Positions 31,361-40,600 of a stretch of DNA of 64,000 nucleotides are shown piece after piece; within the stretch, counting starts at the first letter, position 1; each line of letters begins with the position of its first letter. Source of the stretch: Fibrobacter sp. UWT2 (GTDB taxonomy: Bacteria > Fibrobacterota > Fibrobacteria > Fibrobacterales > Fibrobacteraceae); assembly GCF_900142545.1 (NCBI RefSeq), contig NZ_FRBF01000003.1, positions 62,001-126,000 of the forward strand, written 5' to 3'. The notes under the pieces are model-generated. The model had not been told where the DNA came from, did no database searches, and saw only the letters and a program-made list of their open reading frames with translations. Both the position numbers and the translations under genes were made by a program.

Positions 31361-32604
31361 TGCGCAACCTCAATGAAAATTTGTATTTTTGGGATGTGTT
31401 GAAGAAGACCCCCGCAAATATGGTTAAGTGCACTCTGCCCTCGATCCTTGCCCTCTCTCTGGGCTTTGGACTTTTGGCATGTGGCGATACCAAGACGGCG
31501 GGCGGCGGCCCCAGCGGTACCGAAGCGGGTAACGCGATTACGGCTGAGATTATCACGGCAGACAAGTCTCCGGCAGCCTTGGCTAGAGTCCGCTTGATGG
31601 ACAGCGAAGGCCTGGATAGCGAAAAGGCTTATTCTGCTGAAACCGACAAGAACGGCAAGGTGGTGATCGAAGGCGTTGCCGACGGTGACTACACTCTCGA
31701 AGCAAATCTCAAGGGCGAAGCCCTGCAGGTGCTGGTAAATGTTTCTGGCTCCAACGTAGATTTGGGCAAGGACCAGCTTAAAAAGATGGCCGCGGTTTCT
31801 GGCACGGTGGGCGACTCCGCCAACGGTGTTGTCAAGGTTCGCGGTATGAAGCATTCCGCCAAGGTTGTCGACGGTGCCTTTACGCTGGATTCCCTTCCGG
31901 AAGGTGCTTTGAGCCTCGTGTTCATTTCGGATGCCGACAATAATGACACAAGCAGCACGTACCTGAAGGTCGAAGCGGGTAAGGAATCCAAGTCCAGCAC
32001 GTTCGCCGACGAAAGCCGCGCCCTGTTGCTCGAAGACTTCCAGGATTCCAACTACCAGAACCGCTTTATGCCGGCCCGCACCTATGACGGTGGTTGGTGG
32101 TATTATGCCTACTCTGCCAAGAATGTGACCTCCGACTATGTTATCGGTGAAAACCACATCTTTACCTTGGCAAACGAAGATGGCAACATCTGCGCTCATG
32201 TGGGTGCGCATTTCGGCCGTGCGATTGAAGATTCTACGGGTGCCACCATTTCTCCGTGGGCAACCATAGGTATCGAATTGGGCAAGAGCGACAAGGCTCT
32301 CTGCAACGACATCTCTTCTGTTGACTCCATTGCGTTCCGCATCAGGGGTATCGGCTCTGTCAACTTTAGCGTGGTCGACGACCATGTGGCTTCCGCGCAA
32401 AAGAAGCTTTCCAAGACCGAGGTCGAGCTCGGTAGCGAATGGGAACGAGTCAGTATTCCGCTGGAAGGTGAAAAGGAAGCCTACAAGTGCGTGAACCAGT
32501 TGGTTTGGGACTTGCTCGGCAAGGTGGTTGACGATTACGTCGAAGTCTGGCTCGATGATATCGAACTCATTGGTGGCGATCGCCTCTCCATTTGGGAAAA
32601 GTAG
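31360..32604 (+). CDS. Lipoprotein with carboxypeptidase-regulatory-like and sugar-binding-like domains
   Basis: A 414-residue lipoprotein with lipobox GLLACGD (about residue 42). The start at 31360 has AAGGGGGTG before it and overlaps the upstream stop; an internal ATG at 31420 would give a more usual short signal peptide. After the Cys come GGGPSGTEAGNA and a beta-sandwich repeated twice (ARVRLMDSEGL...GKVVIEGVADGDYTLEA and SGTVGDSANGVVKVRG...FTLDSLPEGALSLVF), typical of carboxypeptidase-regulatory-like domains. The C-terminal 200 residues (LLLEDFQDSNYQNRFM ... GGWWYYAYS ... VEVWLDDIELIGG) resemble a CBM11/CIA30-type carbohydrate-binding domain. Probably an envelope-anchored sugar-binding protein. 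Confidence 0.8.
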   Translation: MRNLNENLYFWDVLKKTPANMVKCTLPSILALSLGFGLLACGDTKTAGGGPSGTEAGNAITAEIITADKSPAALARVRLMDSEGLDSEKAYSAETDKNGKVVIEGVADGDYTLEANLKGEALQVLVNVSGSNVDLGKDQLKKMAAVSGTVGDSANGVVKVRGMKHSAKVVDGAFTLDSLPEGALSLVFISDADNNDTSSTYLKVEAGKESKSSTFADESRALLLEDFQDSNYQNRFMPARTYDGGWWYYAYSAKNVTSDYVIGENHIFTLANEDGNICAHVGAHFGRAIEDSTGATISPWATIGIELGKSDKALCNDISSVDSIAFRIRGIGSVNFSVVDDHVASAQKKLSKTEVELGSEWERVSIPLEGEKEAYKCVNQLVWDLLGKVVDDYVEVWLDDIELIGGDRLSIWEK

Positions 32605-33335
32605 TGACAGCCCGTTCTGTAACCAGTAACCAAATCGATTTATACAAGAATTTAGAAGCCGTGGTGCGCAAGTACGCTGCCACGACTTTTTTGCGTCCGG
32701 TGGCGGACCATACCCGCGAGGCGTTTGAACAAGCCTCTGAGTTCGTGCGGACGTTCTACGGAACGGACGTGGCGGGTTGCGTCGAGGTCGTCCTGGATTC
32801 CGGCTGCGGTACGGGCGAAAGTACGCTGCACCTTGCAAAAAAATTCCCGAATGTTCCGGTTATCGGAATCGACAAGTCGGCGGTGCGGCTCTCGAAGGCG
32901 GGCAACGAACGACAACTTGAAGTTTCGGCAGGCGGCTCCTGTGATGTTCCGGCAAACGCCTTCTGGGTGCGTGCGGAACTCTTGGACTTTTGGCGCCTGG
33001 CGCTTGAGAAGGTAAATGCGGGCGAGTGGAAAATTTTGCACCATGCGCTTTATTACCCGAACCCCTGGCCCAAAGAAAGCGAGGCGACTCGTCGCTTTCA
33101 CTTGCACCCGATTTTCCCAACGTTACTTCGCTTGAGTCCTGTGACGGAACTCCGTACCAATTGGGAAATCTATGCCCGCGAATTCGCCGAAGCCGCTCGC
33201 GTCCTCGGCGATGCATTTTCGCTCAAGTTCGATGTGGAATTGGGCGCCTTTGAGCCCCAAAATCCCGAAACCGCCTTCGAACGTAAATACAAAGAAGCCC
33301 GCCAGCAACTCTGGCGGACTCTTGTAAAAACTTGA
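32604..33335 (+). CDS. trmB: TrmB-like tRNA (guanine-N7)-methyltransferase
   Basis: A class-I SAM methyltransferase of about 243 residues. The SAM loop reads VVLDSGCGTGESTLHLA, IGIDKSAVRLSKA is the acidic end of strand 2, and LHHALYYPNPWPKESEATRRFHLHPIFP corresponds to the TrmB signature PDPWPK-x-RH-x-KRR. The signature is diverged (N for D, RFH for RH-KRR), so the substrate could differ from tRNA G46. GTG 32604 overlaps the preceding TAG; a TTG at 32592 is an alternative. Confidence 0.7.
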   Translation: MTARSVTSNQIDLYKNLEAVVRKYAATTFLRPVADHTREAFEQASEFVRTFYGTDVAGCVEVVLDSGCGTGESTLHLAKKFPNVPVIGIDKSAVRLSKAGNERQLEVSAGGSCDVPANAFWVRAELLDFWRLALEKVNAGEWKILHHALYYPNPWPKESEATRRFHLHPIFPTLLRLSPVTELRTNWEIYAREFAEAARVLGDAFSLKFDVELGAFEPQNPETAFERKYKEARQQLWRTLVKT

Positions 33336-33346
33336 TTGGCGCTTGA

Positions 33347-34558
33347 CTACATTCTGTCTTTCATCCAGGTGAGGAACGCGCGATTCTTGCGGGTGAACTT
33401 CACTTCGATTTCGGCGCCTTCCTTCACGATAAATTCCGAGAGGCCGTACTTGCTGTTCGGATTGCCCCAGTCGTAAGTGTAACCGAGACGAGTCCACGGG
33501 AATCCGTCCTTGCGGTAGGCGACAGAGCTTTCCTTATCGAACCAGTTCTTGAACCACATGGCGTTTGCGGTGGTGTCTTCTTCAAGCGTGTTGGTAAAGG
33601 TGGTGTTCATCATGTCGGTGCTGATGTCGGGGAAGAATGCCGGGCGGAACACGTCGGTCACTCTTACCCAGAACACGGTGAAGTACCTGTTGTCGGTGTC
33701 GGGGGACTTGCCCAGGAGCTGCTTCAGGCGAATGTCCCAGTTGTCCACCTTGGCGTGGTTTTCGCGGAACCATGCCAGGAATTCCTTGTCGGTAAAGGCC
33801 CAGAGCACTTCGCCGTCTTTCAGGTGCGTGATTTCGCCATCTTTGAATCGGTCGCCGTCGTTATGCCACGTGACGAGAATGACTTGGGAGTTGTCTCCGC
33901 TCATGGAAGCCTTGTCGGAGTTGCCGTCAATGGAAACTAGCGGATAAATGTCGTCGTTGGTGAGGTTCTTGGCTTTTTCGAATGCGGCGTTGTACTGTTC
34001 GCGGTAGAGCGAGTCGCGATTCATGAAGGTGACTACGTTCCCTTTGGTGTCGATCACGTCGCAGTAGGGGATGTTCGGGTAGCCGGCGGCCACTTCGTGC
34101 TTTTCGAAGTATTCGCTCAGAAGGTCGTCGTTGTGCGAGAACAGGTTGTCGTTTTCCAGGAACGAAATCACGATCTTGCAGAATCCCTTGTCCGGAATCT
34201 TCACGGCGTAGGGGAAGGGCTTCTTGCCGTTGTCGGCGGTGTCGAGCGTCAGCTTGGTTTCGTCGATGCCGCAGGCGTATTCGTACTTGTACAGCGGGGC
34301 GATACCCGGCTTCATTTCGCTGATGAACAGGTTGTCCTGATCGTGGCTCCAGCTGGGTTTCACCACGATTTTCTGGGCGCCTAGCGTCATGTACTGGGGC
34401 ATCATGTCTTCACAGTAGAAGGCGGTCTGGCGGAACACGCCGATGATGCCGGTCTTGTTACGGTAAACGTCTGCGTCGCTAGGCTTGAGGCCCTTGGAGC
34501 ATCCGGTGAGCAGTGCTGCCACCGAAAGGGAAATAGCGAGAATCATTTTCTTCTTCAT
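33347..34558 (-). CDS. Lipoprotein of unknown function
   Basis: A 403-residue lipoprotein starting MKKKMILAISLSVAALLTGCSKG (ATG 34558), a clear lipobox; an upstream frame extension to 34627 was rejected because it buries the signal peptide. The mature protein is rich in aromatic residues (AMWFKNWFDKESSVAYRKDGFPW, YTYDWGNPNSKYGLSEF). It contains no motif I recognise. It is convergent with the TrmB-like gene, 11 nt apart, and upstream it faces rpmH. Confidence 0.7.
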   Translation of the reverse strand: MKKKMILAISLSVAALLTGCSKGLKPSDADVYRNKTGIIGVFRQTAFYCEDMMPQYMTLGAQKIVVKPSWSHDQDNLFISEMKPGIAPLYKYEYACGIDETKLTLDTADNGKKPFPYAVKIPDKGFCKIVISFLENDNLFSHNDDLLSEYFEKHEVAAGYPNIPYCDVIDTKGNVVTFMNRDSLYREQYNAAFEKAKNLTNDDIYPLVSIDGNSDKASMSGDNSQVILVTWHNDGDRFKDGEITHLKDGEVLWAFTDKEFLAWFRENHAKVDNWDIRLKQLLGKSPDTDNRYFTVFWVRVTDVFRPAFFPDISTDMMNTTFTNTLEEDTTANAMWFKNWFDKESSVAYRKDGFPWTRLGYTYDWGNPNSKYGLSEFIVKEGAEIEVKFTRKNRAFLTWMKDRM

Positions 34559-34629
34559 AACGCGGGGAAATATAACTAAATAGAATATGTCCAAAATGGC
34601 GGCTGCTCCCGTTTGCATTTTTCGCAAGT

Positions 34630-34782
34630 GTTGATAGATTGTTGATAATTTGGCAGACCCGCTGGGGAAAGCCCAAAAATGTGAGTAAATCTTGCTTACA
34701 CGGACCCTAACCCCTTGATTTATCTAGGAATTTTTCTAATTTTGAGACTCAAAAAATTTGACTTTTAATAAAGGTTACTACA
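34630..34782 (+). promoter_or_regulatory. rpmH upstream region with DnaA-box-like repeats
   Basis: TGTTGATAG (about 34629-34637) and TGTTGATAA (about 34640-34648) are tandem one- or two-mismatch versions of the DnaA box (TTATCCACA on the other strand). The rpmH region is a frequent neighbour of dnaA/oriC. No dnaA gene lies in the window. A promoter such as TTGATT (34713-34718) with TAATTT 16 nt later is possible; the start codon follows TAAAGGTTACTACA. Confidence 0.35.
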
Positions 34783-34938
34783 ATGAAAAGAACATTCCAG
34801 CCTCATAATCGTAAGCGCGCCAACAAGCATGGTTTCCGCACCCGTATGGAAGACCGTTGGGGTCGTGCTGTTCTGAGCCGTCGTCGCGCCAAGGGTCGCA
34901 AGCGCCTCACCGTGAGCGACACCATCTACAAAAAGTAG
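34783..34938 (+). CDS. rpmH: 50S ribosomal protein L34
   Basis: A 51-residue protein, [19 protein letters not shown] then [23 protein letters not shown], the nearly invariant L34 sequence, with a short C-terminal extension TVSDTIYKK. It is a component of the large ribosomal subunit. It starts the conserved rpmH-rnpA-yidD-yidC cluster. Confidence 0.97.
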   Translation: MKRTFQPHNRKRANKHGFRTRMEDRWGRAVLSRRRAKGRKRLTVSDTIYKK

Positions 34939-34956
34939 GATTGGCTCATAGCCTCG

Positions 34957-35307
34957 TTGCGCTCCTATAGGCTGCCTAACCAGCCAGCTTATCGGCAAGT
35001 AGCCGTCCATGGGAAGTTCATCCGCACGCCGTCTTTCACGATGCGTTGGATCGAGAGCCCGGACGGTTTTTGTCGTTTTTGCTTTTTGGCAAAAAAGAAG
35101 AATGGCAACGCCGTTTACCGCAACAAGTGCCGTAGATTACTGCGGCCCCTGTTTTTTGAAAGGGTTCCCCATATTGCCAAGCCTGTCTGGGCCATGATCA
35201 TTGTGAGCGACAATTCCGAAGTGATGTCTTCGGAACGCATGCGCGAATCGGCATTCAAGGTGTTCAAGAAAATGGAATGGACCGATGGCCTGGACGCACA
35301 AGGTTAA
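34957..35307 (+). CDS. rnpA: Ribonuclease P protein component
   Basis: RnpA binds RNase P RNA for tRNA 5' maturation. The family block is visible: CFLAKKKNGNAVYRNKCRRLLRPLFFE (cf. 'KK-G-AV-RN--KR--RE'), followed by AMIIVSDNSEVMSSERMRESAFKVFKKM. The N-terminus is uncertain: a TTG at 34957 is used because no ATG or GTG occurs between the in-frame rpmH stop and the conserved region. The end overlaps yidD by 23 nt. Confidence 0.85.
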   Translation: MRSYRLPNQPAYRQVAVHGKFIRTPSFTMRWIESPDGFCRFCFLAKKKNGNAVYRNKCRRLLRPLFFERVPHIAKPVWAMIIVSDNSEVMSSERMRESAFKVFKKMEWTDGLDAQG

Positions 35308-35542
35308 CGAGGTTTTGAAGGGCGCATTGATTGTGCCCATCCGGCTTTACCAGATCATTCACCCTTTCTTCTTTCATGGGGTGTGCAGGTTCCAGCCGAC
35401 GTGCTCGCAATACGCGATCGAAGCCATCAGGGTACACGGGGTGTTCAAAGGTTTCTATCTTGCGGTTTTTAGAATTTTAAGGTGCAACCCGTTTTGCAAG
35501 GGCGGCTATGACCCGGTCCCGCCCAAAAAGGAAAAGAGATGA
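35285..35542 (+). CDS. yidD: Membrane protein insertion efficiency factor YidD
   Basis: An 85-residue protein with the invariant YidD pattern: IRLYQIIHPFFF, CRFQPTCSQYAIEAI, HG-FKG, RILRCNPFCKGGYDPVP. It attaches to the inner membrane by an amphipathic helix and assists YidC. It overlaps rnpA by 23 nt and yidC by 4 nt. Confidence 0.95.
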   Translation: MAWTHKVNEVLKGALIVPIRLYQIIHPFFFHGVCRFQPTCSQYAIEAIRVHGVFKGFYLAVFRILRCNPFCKGGYDPVPPKKEKR

Positions 35543-37389
35543 ACAAGAATACTCTCATCGGATCAGTCCTTATCGTAGCCATCATGATTTGGTGGTTCTC
35601 CATGACCAGCGCGAACAACGAAGCTGCCGAAAAGGCCAAGCAGGCACAGAAGGCTGCTGCCAAGGAAGCTGCCGCCCAGGTCGTGGATAGCGCCGAAGCT
35701 CCTGCTGCAAGCGAACTGGTGCTCCCCGGTTCTACCGCCGAACTGAAGGCCGCACCGATTCTCGGTGCCGCAGGCGAAGCCGCTGCCGATAGCGCCGTGA
35801 AGGATTCCGCGGTTGCTGCTAATGACTCTGCCGCCGCCCCCGCCCCGAAGGTCGTTGCACCGCGTACGGTCACTGTCGAAACCGACAAGTTCATCATGAC
35901 CCTTAGCAACAAGGGCGGCAAGATCCAGAGCGTCATCGTCAAGGCTCTCCCGGATTCTGCAAAGCATTTCCCCGAACTCATTCAAGACACGACTCTCGGA
36001 GCCCTCGACCTCAAGCTCGGTGGTGCCGACCTTTCCAATGTTCTCTTCGAAGTCAACGCTCCGGAATGGATTAACGTCGAAAACGATACCACGGTTCAGT
36101 TTGTCTTTACCGATGCCAACGGCAGCGAAGTCGTTCGTAGCTACGGCTTCACCAAGAGCGGTGTCGCTGTCCGCCAGGTGAACAAGTTCAAGGGTTTCCG
36201 CGTTGACAACTACGAGCTCTCCTGGAAGGGCGGCATGAAGGAAACCGAAGAATTCCCGAAGGGCAAGAGCTTCGGCGGTACTAGCTACTTCTTTAGCGAA
36301 GTGATTTTCAAGAACAACGAAATTACCGAACGCGAAACCTTCTCTGACGCCATGACCTTCGACAATGCCAACTACTACTGGGTCGGTATGCGCCGTAAGT
36401 ACGTTGCCATGTCGGTGCAGTTCGATTCTCCGGTGCCCGCCCAGGTCAAGGGCAAGCACATCAACTTGGCAACCGAAGGCAACCCGGATCCGGGTACCTA
36501 CAGCCTCTCCATTGCAGACAACGTTCGCGGCGATTCCGTGGCTTACAACTTCATGGTGCTCCCGCTGGAATGGGCCGAAGTCGAAGCTCTCGGCCAGGGC
36601 TACGAAAAGATCATCGTGACCGGTTCCAAGTGGTTCCCGGGCTCGAGCGTGTGGTTCGTGTGGATTTGCGCCATGCTGCTCAAGCTGCTCAAGTTCTTCT
36701 ACTCGATTATTCCGAACTACGGCGTCGCCATTATCCTCGTGACCTTTATCGTCCGCGGCATTACGACCCCGTTCACCATCAAGCAGCTCAAGTCGACGTC
36801 TGCCATGAGCAAGCTCAAGCCGCAGCTCGACGAAATCAACGTGAAGTACCGCAGCGATCCGCAGAAGAAGCAGGCCGCCGTCATGGAACTCTACGCCAAG
36901 AACGGTGTGAACCCGCTCGCCAGCTGCACCGGTGGCTGCCTCCCGATGATTATCCAGATGCCGATCTTCATGGGCCTCTTCTTCGTGCTCGGTCGCGCTG
37001 TTGAACTCCGCGGTATGCCGGCATTCCTCTGGATTACCGACCTTAGCCGCAGCGACGTGATTTTCCACGGCTTCAGCATTCCGTTCCTCATGCCCGATGG
37101 CCTTGCTCTCCTCCCGTGGATCATGGTGGTCACCACCTACTTCCAGACCAAGGTGACCATGAGCGGCAACGGCGCCATGGACCCTGCCCAGCAGAAGATG
37201 ATGGTATGGATGATGCCCGCTATGATGTTCCTGTTCAGCGCCGTGATGCCGTCTGGCCTCGTGCTCTACTGGATTGTGTCCAACTTCTGGAGCATCATTC
37301 AGTACAAGATCATCCGCCGCGACAACGGCAATAACGGCCCGAAAACCGTGAACGGCAAGAAAGTCGTCGACGCCGAAATCGTGAAGTGA
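35539..37389 (+). CDS. yidC: Membrane protein insertase YidC
   Basis: A 616-residue Gram-negative-type insertase. It has an N-terminal membrane anchor (IGSVLIVAIMIWWFSM), an Ala/Pro-rich linker, a large periplasmic beta-sandwich (about residues 110-360), then the conserved five-helix core from WFVWICAMLLKLLKFFYSIIPNYGVAIILVTFIVR. That core includes QLKSTSAMSKLKPQLDEI, LASCTGGCLPMIIQMPIFMGLFFVL and GLVLYWIVSNFWSIIQ. The periplasmic domain fits an organism with an outer membrane. A GC-rich terminator follows. Confidence 0.95.
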   Translation: MNKNTLIGSVLIVAIMIWWFSMTSANNEAAEKAKQAQKAAAKEAAAQVVDSAEAPAASELVLPGSTAELKAAPILGAAGEAAADSAVKDSAVAANDSAAAPAPKVVAPRTVTVETDKFIMTLSNKGGKIQSVIVKALPDSAKHFPELIQDTTLGALDLKLGGADLSNVLFEVNAPEWINVENDTTVQFVFTDANGSEVVRSYGFTKSGVAVRQVNKFKGFRVDNYELSWKGGMKETEEFPKGKSFGGTSYFFSEVIFKNNEITERETFSDAMTFDNANYYWVGMRRKYVAMSVQFDSPVPAQVKGKHINLATEGNPDPGTYSLSIADNVRGDSVAYNFMVLPLEWAEVEALGQGYEKIIVTGSKWFPGSSVWFVWICAMLLKLLKFFYSIIPNYGVAIILVTFIVRGITTPFTIKQLKSTSAMSKLKPQLDEINVKYRSDPQKKQAAVMELYAKNGVNPLASCTGGCLPMIIQMPIFMGLFFVLGRAVELRGMPAFLWITDLSRSDVIFHGFSIPFLMPDGLALLPWIMVVTTYFQTKVTMSGNGAMDPAQQKMMVWMMPAMMFLFSAVMPSGLVLYWIVSNFWSIIQYKIIRRDNGNNGPKTVNGKKVVDAEIVK

Positions 37390-37397
37390 CGCCGCGC

Positions 37398-37465
37398 GTC
37401 ATCCTGAGTCCGTCGAAGGATTAAAAAACGTTAGCCCCCGAGCCCTGCGGTTCGGGGGTTGCTTA
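37398..37465 (+). terminator. Terminator after yidC plus a dispersed-repeat-like stretch
   Basis: CCCCCGA (37435-37441) pairs with TCGGGGG (37452-37458), followed by TTGCTTAATTT. Just before it, GTCATCCTGAGTCCGTCGAA (about 37399-37418) is of the 'GTCATCCTGAGC' type of dispersed intergenic repeat seen in many genomes. Confidence 0.7.
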
Positions 37466-37550
37466 ATTTACGCTAAATTTGCGTAAATTATCATTTTCTG
37501 TCAAAAAGAGTGCGGTTCGTCCTGACACCTAGGACCGTTTTCGTAAAGTT

Positions 37551-37577
37551 TTGAAAATGTTTTCCTAGATTTACAAT
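37551..37577 (+). promoter_or_regulatory. Putative promoter of the giant secreted-protein gene
   Basis: TTGAAA (37551-37556) and TACAAT (37572-37577) are separated by 15 nt. The predicted start would be just upstream of the GAGGATGG ribosome site for ATG 37603. Confidence 0.4.
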
Positions 37578-37602
37578 TGGATAGATGTTGAGGATGGTTT
37601 TT

Positions 37603-40600
37603 ATGAAAAAGAATTCATATGCGTTTCTCTTCGTGGCAGTATTCCTCACTGCCGTAACGATTCATGCCGCTAGCTTGTCGGGAAACTCCACTGATGGCTA
37701 TTACATCAATATGCCTTCGAGCGGGTCTGAATCGCTAACCCTTACCAGTTCCGTTACTTCGTTCAAGGTCTATGATGACGGTGGACGTGATGGTCTTTAT
37801 AGTGCTAATGCCTCGGGCTATCTTGAAATAACTGCTCCGACAAATAAAAAGTTGGTTCTGACGGGCGTGTTGAAATCGCAATTCTATGCGATTGCTAATA
37901 ACGCTCCGGATTACTTGACTATTTATGATGGCAATAGCTCGTCAACAGATATGCTTGAATCCAAGGCCTTTAGTCCGAATGCTCATGGGGAACCGTATTA
38001 CATAACAGCAACCAGCAAGGGGGAAACGGTAACTCTCTATTTTAAGTCAGATAATTCGTTCCAATTCGATGGTCTTGATCTGTTGGTTCAAGTTGTGTCG
38101 AGCACTACGGAAACTCATAGCGTTTCGATTACTCCGAATGTAACTGGAGGAACAATCACGGCTTCGCCGCAAACGGCTCAAATTGGTACAACTGTCTCTT
38201 TGTCCGCAAGTCCCAATACAGGCTATATGCTTAATGGAATTACTATTCAAGGAACGGATAAGTATCCTGTAAGAGTTCTCAATGATTTATGGTATAATAC
38301 CAATCCGTATTTTGTCATGCGTGGCTCTGATGTTACGGTAACCCCGACTTTTACTAATGCTAAAACCAAAGAAGATGGTCTTGGAATTGTGTTGCCTCGA
38401 ACTGGCACCATGGAGGTGACGATTCCTGCCGGTGTTGCCTCGTTTAAGGTTGAAGATGATGGTGGATACAGTGAAGGCAATGGCGCAAGTTCTGAAAATA
38501 CATCTGGCACTCTTGTTGTCACGGCGCCGACGGGCAAAGTCATTCAGGTGACGGGAAACGTGGTGCAAAATTCGGGCTTGACTGCTGAAATCAATGTTTA
38601 TGATGGTGCTAAGACCGGCGGAACACTCTTGCTGTCGAAATCCGGAACAACAGATGTCGGTGTTCTCGCAACTTCTACCAATAAGTTGACTCTTGGTTAT
38701 CGTGGTGGAAATGCAGATATCGATCTTAAGATGGCCATTATAGATCCGACAGTAACTCATGAAATTCAAACCGCTAATAATGTGGTAGGTGGTTCGGCGA
38801 GTTGCTTGTTAACTGAGGCCGAGTATCATGATAATGTTTCTGTGGCGCTTACTTATAGTAACGCGTATCTTCCTATAGGTCTTGTCGTAACATCTTCTGA
38901 TGGAACCCCCGTGAAGGTGAATCTTCCGTCTTCGTTCGTTACATCTGCAGAATTTGAGATGCCTTATGGTGATGTGTTTGTTGAACCGCAGTTCACGACC
39001 GATTGGACTGCAGATGGTGGCTTGTATGCGAATGTGCCTGCGTCTGGGAAAACCATTATTGATATCCCTGCAGGAGTGACATCCTTCCATGTGTATGATG
39101 ATGGTGGAAAAGACGGGTTCATGAGCGCTAGTGTTGATGGTGTTCTTGTATTGCAAGCTCCTTCAGGAAAGCTGTTGCAGTTGAAAGGTGTCGCTAATGT
39201 ATGGGGCTCAAGTGTAACTATTTACGATGGTGACGAATCGGGGAGCGAACTTAAGACAACCAATGCTTATGGCGATTATAATATCGGATCCGTATTTAGT
39301 TCTGGCCAGACGATGGCTATAAAACTTAAAAACACGACAGGGTCGACGGCGAAAGGGCTTGATTTTGTTGTAACTGTGATGGATCCTAGCGTAAAGTACG
39401 ATGTTACGATTCCCACTATGGAAGGGGGGAGCGTGTCTTCAAATGTTGGTATCGCTGGTGCAGCCTACGGAACTCGAGTGGAATTGACTGGGACTCCGGC
39501 AAGTGAAGACGGATATTTCTTAGGTGGAATCAAGGTTACCGAAGAAGATGGGACCCCTGTGGCGGTGACTAAGGATGCGTCTGGAGACGTGTACTCCTTT
39601 ACAATGCCGTACAGCAGTGTGACAATAGAGCCGTTCTTTGCTAATCCGAAAATTGCAACCTTTGATGATGTTGGCGGCCTTAATAATGGTGCTTATTTCT
39701 ATTTGGATTGTAGCGTTGATGTTTGTACGATTTCTCAAGGGGCTGATGACAACGCTACCCATACATATAAATCCAAGTATTGGTATGTTGAAGCTGGTCT
39801 GTATGATGATGATGTTTGTGAATGGGACGAGTTCCACCAAGTGCCTATTTCTTGCGATTATGGTGTTCTGTATGAATATCAAAATAATTACTTGAGCAAT
39901 ACTTTAAAGCTTGGAACGTCGCTTGACTTTGGTGGCCGCGATGCCACGGGCAAATGTTTAATGCAGTTCGAGACGATTTCGGGCCCCACTGTGATTGATG
40001 GTAATAATGAAACGGTCAAGGGTCTTTGCCAGACGTCTACAAATCATTCGGGATTTGTTTATGCTGGATACCAATCGTTGTCTATAAGCAATGTGACGTT
40101 TACAAATGCATATATTGCAGGCGAGGGCTTCACTGGAGCCGGTGTTATTGCAGCAGAAGCTTCTTCGGGCGTAACCATTTCTAATGTCAAGGTTGAAAAA
40201 TCAATAGTCCATGCCGCATCCCAGGTAGGCGGCCTTGTCGGTTATGCTGCAGGAACCATCAGTATTCAAAATTCTTCGTTCGAGGGGGATGTGACTGGCA
40301 AGGGCCCGAATGCTAAGCTTGGCGGCCTTGTCGGTTACGCAAGTACGCCAGATATGACCATAGAGAAGTCTTTTGTGAAAAGCAATGTAGCAAACCTGTC
40401 TTCGCAATTGACTCCTGGTAACGTGACTAATAATTATGTGGGTGGCCTCGTTGGTATGGTGGAAACCTCGTCGAATGGGTATTCCGTTGCGTTAACAATT
40501 AAGAATACGTATTCTATTGGTGAAGTGTCGAGCGAGGCACTTAATGTAAGTAATAACACAGATAAGCTTGGCTATATCGTTGGTAATATTGCCTCTAGTT

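Noticed and set aside
31204-32838. 544-residue minus-strand frame across the lipoprotein and TrmB-like genes
   Set aside because: Crosses two real plus-strand genes and shows no domain or ribosome site.
35563-37068. 501-residue frame on the minus strand opposite yidC
   Set aside because: Antisense of yidC, His/Glu/Val-rich as expected for a complementary frame.
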